From NCBI GenBank assembly GCA_021768985.1, contig JAETTR010000036.1:1-9216 (forward strand): 9,216 bases of DNA. Reading direction: 5' to 3'. Below, piece after piece: positions 1-6,474 of the stretch. Every line of letters begins with the position of its first letter. Positions within the stretch are counted from its first letter, which is position 1. The DNA is from Bacillota bacterium (GTDB lineage: Bacteria; Bacillota; Clostridia; Christensenellales; Borkfalkiaceae). The notes under the pieces are model-generated. The model was not told where the DNA came from. It did no database searches and worked only from the letters and a program-made list of their open reading frames with translations. A program made the position numbers and the translations under genes.

Positions 1-80
1 CCGTTCCATAGTCCTACGAACCACGCGCCGACGCTCTTAAAAAATTTCACAAACGCATTGTCCGTAAATTTTTGTTCCAT
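1..80 (-). CDS. 5' fragment of an unidentified gene, possibly an ABC sugar permease
   Basis: The minus strand has ATG at 80, preceded by an excellent Shine-Dalgarno (AAGGAGGTGAAGGT directly before the ATG). The frame is open to the window edge, giving 26 complete codons that start MEQKFTDNAFVKFFKSVGAW and continue with FVGLWN. The start lies 12 bases past the malQ stop, and the ribosome site overlaps that stop, so this is very probably the next gene of the same operon. The short, basic and aromatic N-terminus resembles the amphipathic cytoplasmic lead-in of MalF-type sugar permeases in Clostridia. A permease would also fit, because the locus encodes a binding protein but no permease elsewhere in the window. 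That identity is an inference from context and a weak resemblance. The existence of the gene is well supported. Confidence 0.7.
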   Translation of the reverse strand, partial: MEQKFTDNAFVKFFKSVGAWFVGLWN

Positions 81-92
81 ACCTTCACCTCC
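81..92 (-). promoter_or_regulatory. Strong Shine-Dalgarno for the gene entering the left edge
   Basis: On the minus strand the bases read AAGGAGGTGAAGGT immediately before ATG at 80, which includes a full AAGGAGGTG match to the 16S anti-SD. The site begins within the malQ stop codon (93-95), so translation of this gene is probably coupled to malQ or re-initiated after it. Confidence 0.75.
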
Positions 93-1520
93 TTACCGCA
101 ACGCGCACATTCGTTTTATTTTATTTGCGTGCCGCGCATAATGCGGCTTCAATCGCCATATCCAATTCCGTCCGAGCGTAGACGGCGTATTCACGCGCCC
201 GTTCTCGCCGAGCGATAAATAGTCCTGTATGGGAATCACCACTACGTCCGCTTCGCTGCACAACAAACTTCGCACCAAAGCGGTCGCGTCCGTTTCCCCG
301 ATCCGTCGCCTTACATACTTACGGAAACGTATCTTCTCTGCACCATTCAAGTTTTTCGCCCAAACTGCCGTTGTGGGATTGTCGTGCGTTCCCGTGTAGG
401 CGACGCAATTTTTCGGGTAGTTTCTCGGATTGTAACCGCTGTTTTCTTCCGAGAATCCGAACTGCGCAATCTTCATGCCGGGGAATCCCGTCAGCCGCAA
501 CAACCCGCGCACCCGATCGTCTATCACGCCCAAATCCTCGGCGATGATATGCGCGTCGGGGAACTCTTTTTTGAGTGTAGCAAATAATTCTTTGCCCGGC
601 GCGCTTTTCCAAGCTCCGTTCCGCGCCGTCGTTTGCCCGAACGGGATCGCATAGTAATCGGAAAAGCCGCGAAAATGGTCGATCCGCACGACGTCGTACA
701 TAGCAAGCGCCGCCTTAAATCGCTTTTTCCACCACGCAAAGCCGTCCTTTTGCATTGCGTCCCAATCGTACAGCGGATTGCCCCACAACTGTCCGTCCGC
801 CGAGAACGCATCGGGCGGCACACCCGCCACTTCTTTGGGCGTTCCGTTCCCGTCGAGCAAAAAGTATTGCCGATTTTGCCACACGTCCGCGCTGTCGTAG
901 GCGACGTAAATGGGCATATCGCCAATAATCTGTACGCCCCGCGCATTCGCATACGTTTTTAGCGCGTTCCACTGCAAAAAGAACTCATATTGTAAAAACA
1001 CCCAAAACGCCGATTCCGTGCACTCTTCGTCCGCCGCTTCTTTCCATTCGTTCCAAGCCCTACCGCCGTTCGCCGTTTTCCGCGCCATGAACTCCGCATA
1101 CGGAAAAAGCCAATCGCGGTTATCCTCCACGAACTTCTCATAAGATTGCGGCTTCCAAAACCGAACGAACGCCTTTTTGAGTACCGCAAATCTGCGTTCG
1201 TACAGCTTCGCGTAGTCGATTGCTTTATCCTTTGTCTGCTCGGCGCGGCATTCTTCGTCCGTCAAAAGTCCGTCCATGCGCAATAAATCGAGGTCGATAA
1301 AATACGGATTGCCCGCAAACGCAGACGGAGATTGATAGGGCGAATCACCGTATGACGTGGGCGAAAGCGGCAATACCTGCCAATAGCTCTGCCCCGTGGC
1401 AGTGAGAAAGTCCACGAAACGATAGGCTTCGTCGCCGAAGCTCCCGATGCCGTACTTATTCGGCAACGAGAACACGGGCATGAGTATTCCGCATTTTCTT
1501 ATGCTTTTTCGATATGCCAT
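93..1520 (-). CDS. malQ: 4-alpha-glucanotransferase (amylomaltase, GH77)
   Basis: This cytoplasmic enzyme transfers 4-alpha-glucan segments between maltodextrins, releasing glucose and making longer chains that suit phosphorylase. The 475-residue protein is close to the usual bacterial MalQ length of about 500. GH77 landmarks are in order: GILMPVFSLPNKYGIGSFG at 11-29, SPYQSPSAFAGNPYFI at 60-75, GDMPIYVA at 200-207, WGNPLYDW at 246-253, VRIDHFRGF at 278-286 with nucleophile Asp281, IIAEDLGV at 325-332 with acid/base Glu328, TGTHDNPTT at 376-384 with Asp380, and NTPSTLGRNWIWR near the C-terminus. The frame is open upstream to 1697, but those extra 59 residues lie over the phosphorylase gene and match nothing in the family. 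The Met at 1520 gives the expected lead into the first conserved block. It overlaps the phosphorylase end by 22 bases and has only a weak ribosome site (GCGAGAAAAAT), which suggests coupled translation. Confidence 0.95.
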   Translation of the reverse strand: MAYRKSIRKCGILMPVFSLPNKYGIGSFGDEAYRFVDFLTATGQSYWQVLPLSPTSYGDSPYQSPSAFAGNPYFIDLDLLRMDGLLTDEECRAEQTKDKAIDYAKLYERRFAVLKKAFVRFWKPQSYEKFVEDNRDWLFPYAEFMARKTANGGRAWNEWKEAADEECTESAFWVFLQYEFFLQWNALKTYANARGVQIIGDMPIYVAYDSADVWQNRQYFLLDGNGTPKEVAGVPPDAFSADGQLWGNPLYDWDAMQKDGFAWWKKRFKAALAMYDVVRIDHFRGFSDYYAIPFGQTTARNGAWKSAPGKELFATLKKEFPDAHIIAEDLGVIDDRVRGLLRLTGFPGMKIAQFGFSEENSGYNPRNYPKNCVAYTGTHDNPTTAVWAKNLNGAEKIRFRKYVRRRIGETDATALVRSLLCSEADVVVIPIQDYLSLGENGRVNTPSTLGRNWIWRLKPHYARHANKIKRMCALR

Positions 1521-3724
1521 ATTTTTCTCGCATAATCGGCAATCGCGCGGTCGGACGAAAAGAACGCCGCGTGCGCCGTGTTTTCCATTTGCTTCTTTGC
1601 AAACGCCGTGTCGCCGTAATCGCGGTTGACTTTTATAAGCGCGTCCACATATTCGGGTAAATCGCGGAAGATAAAGTAATGGTCGGGCTTGTGCCAATGC
1701 GCTCCTACGGTAAGCGAATCGTACAGCTCTTTGAAATATCCCTTTCCCCCGTCCGAGAACGTGCCGTCTACGAGCGTATCCGCTACGCGCTTTAATTCGG
1801 GAGTGCTATCGAGAATCGCGTTCGGATCGTATGTATCCTTTAAGCGTTCTATTTCTTCCACGCTCGCGCCGAAGATGTAGTTATTCTCTTTGCCCGCGTG
1901 TTCCACTATCTCGATATTCGCGCCGTCCATCGTGCCGCACGTCACCGCGCCGTTGAGCATGAATTTCATATTACCCGTGCCGCTTGCCTCGAATCCCGCC
2001 GTGGAAACCTGCAAGCTCACGTCCGTTCCCGCAACGATTTTCTCGGCATACGACACGTTATAGTTCTGCACGAACACCACCTGCAACAGCTTATTCGTCT
2101 GTTCGTCGTTATTTACAAGCCGCGCGATCTCGTTTAGGTACTTGATAATGCCCTTCGCTCTGAAATACCCGCTCGCCGCCTTTGCACCGAATAAGAATAC
2201 GGACGGACGAAAATCGGGCAGCTTGCCCTCTTTTAAGTCGTAATAAATACGCAAAATCGCAAACGCCGTCATGAGCTGCCGTTTGTATTCGTGTAACCGC
2301 TTGACCTGCGCGTATACGATTGCGCCGTCCAACAGCTTTACGCCGTCATGCCGCAATACATAGTCCGCAAGCTGCTTTTTCTTGATCTCTTTCACCGCGA
2401 TAAATTCCGCCGTATCGCCTGTGTCGAGCGTTTCGAGCCTTGCCATGTCCTCGCGCCAAGCGGGCGTCAGCTTCTTATCGAGAAGCGCGGACAGCTCGCG
2501 GTTGCAGAGCATGAGCCAACGCCGTTGCGTAATGCCGTTGGTTACGTTTTGGAATTTATCGGGATAGTATTTGTACGCTACGGGGAAAAGGTTACGCTTT
2601 ACAAGCTCGGAATGGATCGCCGCCACGCCGTTGACCTTTTCGCCGACGTACACCGCCGCGTTTGCCATGGAAAGGCAGTTGCCGTGCAAGACGGACATCG
2701 CCGCAATTTCCTCTTGCGTACAGCCTTTCGCCTTCCATTCCCGCGTAGCATACACTTGAATCGTCTTGAATACCGCCGCGATGTCGGGCAATATCTTTTC
2801 CATGAGCGCGTAGTTCCAACACTCCAACGCTTCGGGCAAAATCGTGTGATTGGTGTAGTTGAACGTATGCTTTGCGAACTCCAAAGCACGGGAGAACGTT
2901 ATGCCGTATTCCTTCGTGAGTAAGCGGATAAACTCCGCCACCGACATCACGGCGTGCGTGTCGTTGAGCTGTATGCTGTGATACTCCGAAAACTTATTAA
3001 AGTTGCGCCCGTGCTTTTGCGCGTACTTTTCCACAAGCTCGCCGATTGCCGCAGCCGATAGAAAATATTCCTGCCGGATACGGAGCAGTTTCCCTTCCTC
3101 GGTGTCGTCGGCGGGGTACAGATAATCGCAAATCTTTTTCGCTTGTTCGCTCCCCTCGGCGTCGAACAGCCGCAAGGTATTCACGCTCTTGCCGACGATC
3201 GGCATATCGTAGGGCACGGCGGTAACGTCCATGTCTGCAAAGTGCACGACGCGCTTTTCTTTTTCGCGTTTTACGCTCCACGGATCGCCCCAAGTAAGCC
3301 AATCGTCCGCGCTTTCGACCTGTTCGCCGTTTACAAACTTTTGCTTGAATAAGCCGTATTTATAGCGTATCCCGTAACCGTCGAGAGGATATGCGCAACC
3401 TGCCGCCGAATCGAGAAAGCAAGCCGCAAGCCGTCCCAAACCGCCGTTGCCGAGCGCGGCGTCCTCTATCTCCTCGAAGCCGGCAACGTTCACACCCTTT
3501 GCCGATAAAATCTTTTCCGCTTCTTCGAGAACACCCAACTCCAAAAGGTTGTTGTGGAACATTCTGCCCATTAAGTATTCGATGGAAAGATAATACGCTC
3601 TGCGCCCTTCGCGCTTTTTGGGCGCGATATACTTCATACATAGCGCGGAAATTTCCGTATACAGCGTCTTTATATCTTTACCCGCCACGTCTAAATCTTT
3701 CAATTCCTGTAACAATTCCGTCAT
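1499..3724 (-). CDS. glgP: Glycogen/maltodextrin phosphorylase (GT35)
   Basis: This PLP-dependent cytoplasmic enzyme phosphorolyses alpha-1,4-glucan chains to glucose-1-phosphate. The 741 residues carry the family blocks in order: YYLSIEYLMGR at 44-54, ALGNGGLGRLAACFLDSAA at 90-108, GYGIRYKYGLFKQ at 116-128, RIRQEYFLSAA at 215-225, IQLNDTH at 251-257, FNYTNHTILPEALE at 288-301, VNGVAAIHSELVK at 364-376, NVTNGITQRRWL at 393-404, VKRLHEYKRQ at 474-483, and EASGTGNMKFMLNGA at 579-593 with PLP lysine Lys587. It is shorter than the roughly 800-840 usual for the family, with a trimmed N-terminus and shorter loops around 150-210, but the catalytic core is complete. The Met at 3724 was chosen because it follows AAGGAGAAGAAAGA and shares ATGA with the GH13 stop. 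The 29 upstream residues in frame look like read-back into that gene. By position it acts as MalP in maltodextrin breakdown, although a role on stored glycogen cannot be excluded. Confidence 0.95.
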   Translation of the reverse strand: MTELLQELKDLDVAGKDIKTLYTEISALCMKYIAPKKREGRRAYYLSIEYLMGRMFHNNLLELGVLEEAEKILSAKGVNVAGFEEIEDAALGNGGLGRLAACFLDSAAGCAYPLDGYGIRYKYGLFKQKFVNGEQVESADDWLTWGDPWSVKREKEKRVVHFADMDVTAVPYDMPIVGKSVNTLRLFDAEGSEQAKKICDYLYPADDTEEGKLLRIRQEYFLSAAAIGELVEKYAQKHGRNFNKFSEYHSIQLNDTHAVMSVAEFIRLLTKEYGITFSRALEFAKHTFNYTNHTILPEALECWNYALMEKILPDIAAVFKTIQVYATREWKAKGCTQEEIAAMSVLHGNCLSMANAAVYVGEKVNGVAAIHSELVKRNLFPVAYKYYPDKFQNVTNGITQRRWLMLCNRELSALLDKKLTPAWREDMARLETLDTGDTAEFIAVKEIKKKQLADYVLRHDGVKLLDGAIVYAQVKRLHEYKRQLMTAFAILRIYYDLKEGKLPDFRPSVFLFGAKAASGYFRAKGIIKYLNEIARLVNNDEQTNKLLQVVFVQNYNVSYAEKIVAGTDVSLQVSTAGFEASGTGNMKFMLNGAVTCGTMDGANIEIVEHAGKENNYIFGASVEEIERLKDTYDPNAILDSTPELKRVADTLVDGTFSDGGKGYFKELYDSLTVGAHWHKPDHYFIFRDLPEYVDALIKVNRDYGDTAFAKKQMENTAHAAFFSSDRAIADYARKIWHIEKA

Positions 3725-5424
3725 TCTTTCTTCTCCTTGTAAACAAGTACGCCATTCGATTTCAACGTCTTGCCGTCGTAATTTTGTTCGTACAATATTT
3801 CTCCCGCGCACGGAAACATTTGCGCCGTTTCCGTGTTAAACACCGCCGTGAGCCGCTCGTCCACGCTCTCGCGTTCCACAATCAACAAGCCGTTTTCCGC
3901 TCTGATCGCCGTCTTTCCCGTCTGTGCGCACTTCTGTTTTTTTAACGCGAGAATTTGTTGATAGCGCGCAAAATACGCTTTATCTTGGCTTTTGAGCGTC
4001 CAATCGAAGGTGCGGCGGCAATCGGGATCGCCTCCGCCGTCGAGCGGCAATTCCGTTCCGTAAAAGATACACGGCATTCCGGGAAACAACACGAGCGCGC
4101 ATAACGCCGCAAGCAATTTGTCTTTATCTCCGTTACAAAAACGCAAAAAGCGCGGCGTGTCGTGATTATCGAGGAAGTTGAGCATCATGGCGTTCGTTTG
4201 CTCGAAGTTTTGCATAAGCACGCGGTTGAGCCTGTTTGCCGCCTCTTTCGCCGTAATCTTCCCGTGCGCGAAATAGTCGATAAAGGTTTTTTGAACGCGA
4301 TAATTCATTACCCCGTCAAACTCGTCGCCGCGCAGATAGTGCGTGTTTTCGTGCCATACCTCGCCAAGCAACAGCGCGTCCGGCTTTATGGCTTTCACCG
4401 CTTCGCGCAGTTCCCGCCACATGGTGTGAGAAACCTCGTCGGCAACGTCGAGCCGCAAATCGTCAAACCCCATTTGAAGATACGCCACCGCAATGCCGAT
4501 TAAATATTGTCGCACGGCGGCATTGTTCGTGTTCCACTTGGGCATATACTTACAGTCGGCAAAGTGCGCGTAATTCCCCTTTTTTACATCGGGAAAATCG
4601 CCGTCGATCAAGAACCAATCGTAATACGCCGAGCCGCGTCCCTTTTGCATGACGTCGGCAAAGTATTTGTGCGTATAGTCGCAATGGTTGAACACCGTAT
4701 CGAGCATAACGCGCATTCCGCGCGCGTGCGCTTCGTCGAGCAAGTCGCACAAATCGTCGTTCGAGCCGAACTGTGAATCGACGATCGAATAACTTGAAAC
4801 ATTGTATTTATGATTGCTGTTTGCCGTAAACACGGGCGTTAAATACAGCGCGTTTATGCCCGTTTCCGCAAGATAACCGAGCTTTTGCGTAATGCCTTTA
4901 ATATCGCCGCCGCAGTAAGATTTCGCTTTCGGAATCTCGTCCCATTTTTGCGTGATATAGTCGTCGCGTTTACAAAAATTCCCGCGACAAAAGCGGTCGA
5001 TGAAAATCTGATAGAACACCGCGCTTTCCGTCCACGGAATGCGTTTTACCGTGTCGGACGGATTGATAAACGGGAATTGAAAAAAGTCGTAATAGGCAAG
5101 CGTGAAATCGTAGCTTTCCGAAAGTCCCGATTCCGAAAAGTAATAGGTCTTGCCGCGATCTTTTATCTTGAATATATAAGCAAAGCGCACGTCGGTAAGC
5201 GTTACGTCTGCGCCGTAATAAGCGAACACTCCGTCGCTCGCGCAAAACTTCATCGCCACCGCATTCCTGCGCTTGGTAAAGTCGTATTTATTGTTGTATA
5301 AAAGTTCCACCGTAAGCTCCCGCCGCTCGTTTTCCGCTACCCGCAAAATAATACGGAGCGTGCGATCGTCGAGCGCGTAGGCATATTCACTTTCGGGGCG
5401 GTGATACAGGGCGTATTCGTTCAT
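3721..5424 (-). CDS. GH13 neopullulanase/cyclomaltodextrinase-like alpha-glucosidic hydrolase
   Basis: This 567-residue enzyme has no signal peptide, so it probably acts in the cytoplasm on imported linear, branched or cyclic maltodextrins. Residues 1 to about 120 form a beta-rich N-terminal region in the position of the CBM34-like domain of neopullulanases. The (beta/alpha)8 domain starts near WTESAVFYQIFIDRF (131-145). Conserved regions are visible: GGDIKGI at 172-178, DTVFNH at 242-247, DDLRLDVADE at 321-330 with nucleophile Asp326, LLLGEVW at 351-357 with acid/base Glu355, and FLDNHDTPRF at 417-426 with Asp422. The MPKWNT motif at 294-299 and the GGGDPDCRR motif at 463-471 are typical of the neopullulanase/cyclomaltodextrinase/maltogenic amylase group. 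The start at 5424 follows GAGGAGTAT, a good ribosome site with rather short spacing. The stop overlaps the phosphorylase start in ATGA. Exact substrate preference cannot be read from the sequence; a general intracellular alpha-amylase is the main alternative. Confidence 0.92.
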   Translation of the reverse strand: MNEYALYHRPESEYAYALDDRTLRIILRVAENERRELTVELLYNNKYDFTKRRNAVAMKFCASDGVFAYYGADVTLTDVRFAYIFKIKDRGKTYYFSESGLSESYDFTLAYYDFFQFPFINPSDTVKRIPWTESAVFYQIFIDRFCRGNFCKRDDYITQKWDEIPKAKSYCGGDIKGITQKLGYLAETGINALYLTPVFTANSNHKYNVSSYSIVDSQFGSNDDLCDLLDEAHARGMRVMLDTVFNHCDYTHKYFADVMQKGRGSAYYDWFLIDGDFPDVKKGNYAHFADCKYMPKWNTNNAAVRQYLIGIAVAYLQMGFDDLRLDVADEVSHTMWRELREAVKAIKPDALLLGEVWHENTHYLRGDEFDGVMNYRVQKTFIDYFAHGKITAKEAANRLNRVLMQNFEQTNAMMLNFLDNHDTPRFLRFCNGDKDKLLAALCALVLFPGMPCIFYGTELPLDGGGDPDCRRTFDWTLKSQDKAYFARYQQILALKKQKCAQTGKTAIRAENGLLIVERESVDERLTAVFNTETAQMFPCAGEILYEQNYDGKTLKSNGVLVYKEKKE

Positions 5425-5435
5425 ATACTCCTCGG

Positions 5436-5447
5436 TTAAACGGTTAA
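5436..5447. promoter_or_regulatory. Candidate LacI-family operator, TTAAACGGTTAA
   Basis: The near-palindrome TTAA-A-CG-G-TTAA has a central CG, the usual layout of LacI-family operators. It lies just upstream of the GH13 ribosome site and just downstream of the gene for a LacI-type protein. It can also be read as a direct repeat of CGGTTAA. A repressor bound here would sit in the 5' untranslated region of the enzyme operon. The sequence pattern is direct; the binding is inferred. Confidence 0.45.
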
Positions 5448-5487
5448 TCTGTTGTATGTGCGATTGCGTCGTCCGTTTCCCTCCTTT

Positions 5488-5502
5488 TTGAAAACGGAAT
5501 TT
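5488..5502 (+). promoter_or_regulatory. Candidate cre/LacI-type operator, TTGAAAACGGAATTT
   Basis: The site matches 14 of 15 positions of the CcpA cre consensus WTGNAANCGNWNNCW; the mismatch is T for the conserved C near the end. It overlaps the AT-rich possible -10 stretch, so binding could block transcription of the enzyme operon. It shares the AAACGG core with the element at 5436-5447, so it may be a second site for the local LacI-type protein rather than for CcpA. Confidence 0.4.
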
Positions 5503-5529
5503 ATATAGAGCGGGAGCAACGCCCTTTCT

Positions 5530-6327
5530 CTATTTCACAAGAACAATATGCGATTCCACTTTCTCACGTTCGGTTGCAAGGCGCAGACATTCGAGGATCG
5601 CCGCTATGCGTTCGTCGGTCAGCGCGGGCAGAAGCAAAAACGTTCTGTCTTTGAGTTCCGCGAGCTTCGTCAGCGACGCATTCACCGTTACGATATTCCC
5701 CTGCGGCACGGCTTCGAGCGTGTTCTCGCCCAAGAATACCGCTTGGGGAAATGTTTTACGGATTTCGGCTTTCAGCGTTTCGCTGTACGTATCCACAAGC
5801 ACTACGCTGTAATTCCCGTTGCCGAACTCCTTGTCGCCCGCCGCTTTCACGGCGGCAAAGTCCTGCCAAATCTGAAAGAACAGCTCGTCGTGTATTTTCG
5901 CGTCTACCGTCAGCATGGGGACGAAGTTCTTTTGCGCAAGTCTGCGGAAGCGTTCTTCCTCGATCCCCGCGCACACGATCGCGTCTGCCGTGTCGATCCG
6001 CGTAGCGTCGAGATGCGTGCGGATGCAAAGACTATACCCCTTTTTTTCGAGAGCCTTGCCGAACATTCTGATGAGATCGAAGCTCTCCGCTTTTTGCAAT
6101 ACCGAATTGTGTTTGTCCGTGAGTAGAATAATGTTGTTGCTCTTGTTGTTTGCGAGCGATTGTGCCAATTTCGACGGGCGGTAATTGTACAGGTTGATAA
6201 TCTGCAAAACCTTTTGTTTTGTTTCAAGCGTATAGCGTTCTTCGTGAACGCCGTTGATGATGTACGATACCGTTGCGACCGACACATTCGCTTGCTTTGC
6301 GATGTCTTTGATCGTAATTTTTTGCAT
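5530..6327 (-). CDS. LacI-family transcriptional regulator with a shortened effector domain
   Basis: This is a DNA-binding regulator, probably of the maltodextrin genes around it. Residues 4-23 form a textbook LacI helix-turn-helix (TIKDIAKQANVSVATVSYII). The minor-groove hinge is at 49-61 (YRPSKLAQSLANN). The rest resembles the periplasmic-binding-protein-like effector fold but is divergent. It totals 265 residues against about 330-345 for the family, and alignment by eye suggests that the last 60-70 residues of the C-terminal subdomain are missing. The ending is a normal TAG at 5530-5532, and the 105 bases after it could not hold the missing part in another frame. The start at 6327 has a weak ribosome site (GGAAAAGGT), consistent with low expression. 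It is separated from the binding-protein gene by a terminator-like hairpin and from GH13 by probable operators. Whether it binds maltose, another ligand or none cannot be told. Confidence 0.88.
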   Translation of the reverse strand: MQKITIKDIAKQANVSVATVSYIINGVHEERYTLETKQKVLQIINLYNYRPSKLAQSLANNKSNNIILLTDKHNSVLQKAESFDLIRMFGKALEKKGYSLCIRTHLDATRIDTADAIVCAGIEEERFRRLAQKNFVPMLTVDAKIHDELFFQIWQDFAAVKAAGDKEFGNGNYSVVLVDTYSETLKAEIRKTFPQAVFLGENTLEAVPQGNIVTVNASLTKLAELKDRTFLLLPALTDERIAAILECLRLATEREKVESHIVLVK

Positions 6328-6353
6328 ACCTTTTCCGTCGTTTCCGCCTATCG

Positions 6354-6382
6354 TTCCGCCCCGCTTATATCGCGGAGCGGAA
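6354..6382 (-). other. Hairpin in the lacI leader
   Basis: An 11-base-pair stem (6354-6364 with 6372-6382) encloses a 7-base loop. The only non-Watson-Crick position is a G-U pair on the minus-strand RNA, whereas the plus-strand RNA would have a C-A mismatch. This favours a structure in the lacI transcript. No T-tract follows, so it is not an intrinsic terminator. It lies 27 bases upstream of the lacI ATG and may affect mRNA stability, translation, or transcription as an inverted-repeat binding site. Confidence 0.55.
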
Positions 6383-6423
6383 GTTAGGGGGAAATCGCCT
6401 TTTTATTGACGATAAGGGTAAGT

Positions 6424-6462
6424 AAAATCGGGGGACGCATTAGGGGGGATTTTGCGCCCCCG
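6424..6462 (-). terminator. Probable intrinsic terminator or attenuator after the binding-protein gene
   Basis: On the minus strand a GC-rich stem CGGGGGCGCA pairs with TGCG-T-CCCCCG (one bulged T) around a 13-base loop, followed by ATTTTACTT. The stem begins 13 bases past the stop of the solute-binding protein gene. The T-run is short (four), so termination may be partial. That would leave the binding protein more abundant than LacI and the enzymes, a common arrangement in ABC sugar operons. Confidence 0.6.
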
Positions 6463-6474
6463 CGTGCGAGTAAA

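Larger units (their letters stand above)
5425..5529 (-). promoter_or_regulatory. Control region between lacI and the GH13-glgP-malQ operon
   Basis: This 105-base gap holds three copies of AAACGG or its complement, at 5438-5443, 5473-5478 (inverted) and 5492-5497. It also has an AT-rich stretch at 5499-5507 (minus strand TATATAAAT) that could be a -10 element, but no convincing -35 is seen at the right distance. A small hairpin pairing TAGAG with CTCTA (5508-5532) includes the lacI stop. The arrangement suggests that a regulated promoter for the enzyme genes lies here. The promoter itself is not firmly identified. Confidence 0.5.

Noticed and set aside
1521..1697. In-frame upstream extension of malQ to an ATG at 1697
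   Set aside because: The 59 extra residues lie over the conserved C-terminus of the phosphorylase gene, have no GH77 similarity, and the family's first conserved block follows shortly after the Met at 1520.
3725..3811. In-frame upstream extension of the phosphorylase
   Set aside because: It lies inside the GH13 gene, while the Met at 3724 has a good ribosome site and the typical ATGA overlap.
5425..5486. Leader peptide before GH13
   Set aside because: No start codon lies at a usable distance after the AAGGAGG, and no short frame with a regulatory codon run is seen.
5548..6126. Long plus-strand open frame (192 codons)
   Set aside because: It lies antisense to lacI, has no recognisable domain, and lies wholly over a gene with a clear helix-turn-helix.
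6365..6371. Minus-strand TATAAG as a -10 box for lacI
   Set aside because: It lies in the loop of the hairpin, and no -35-like hexamer occurs 16-19 bases upstream.
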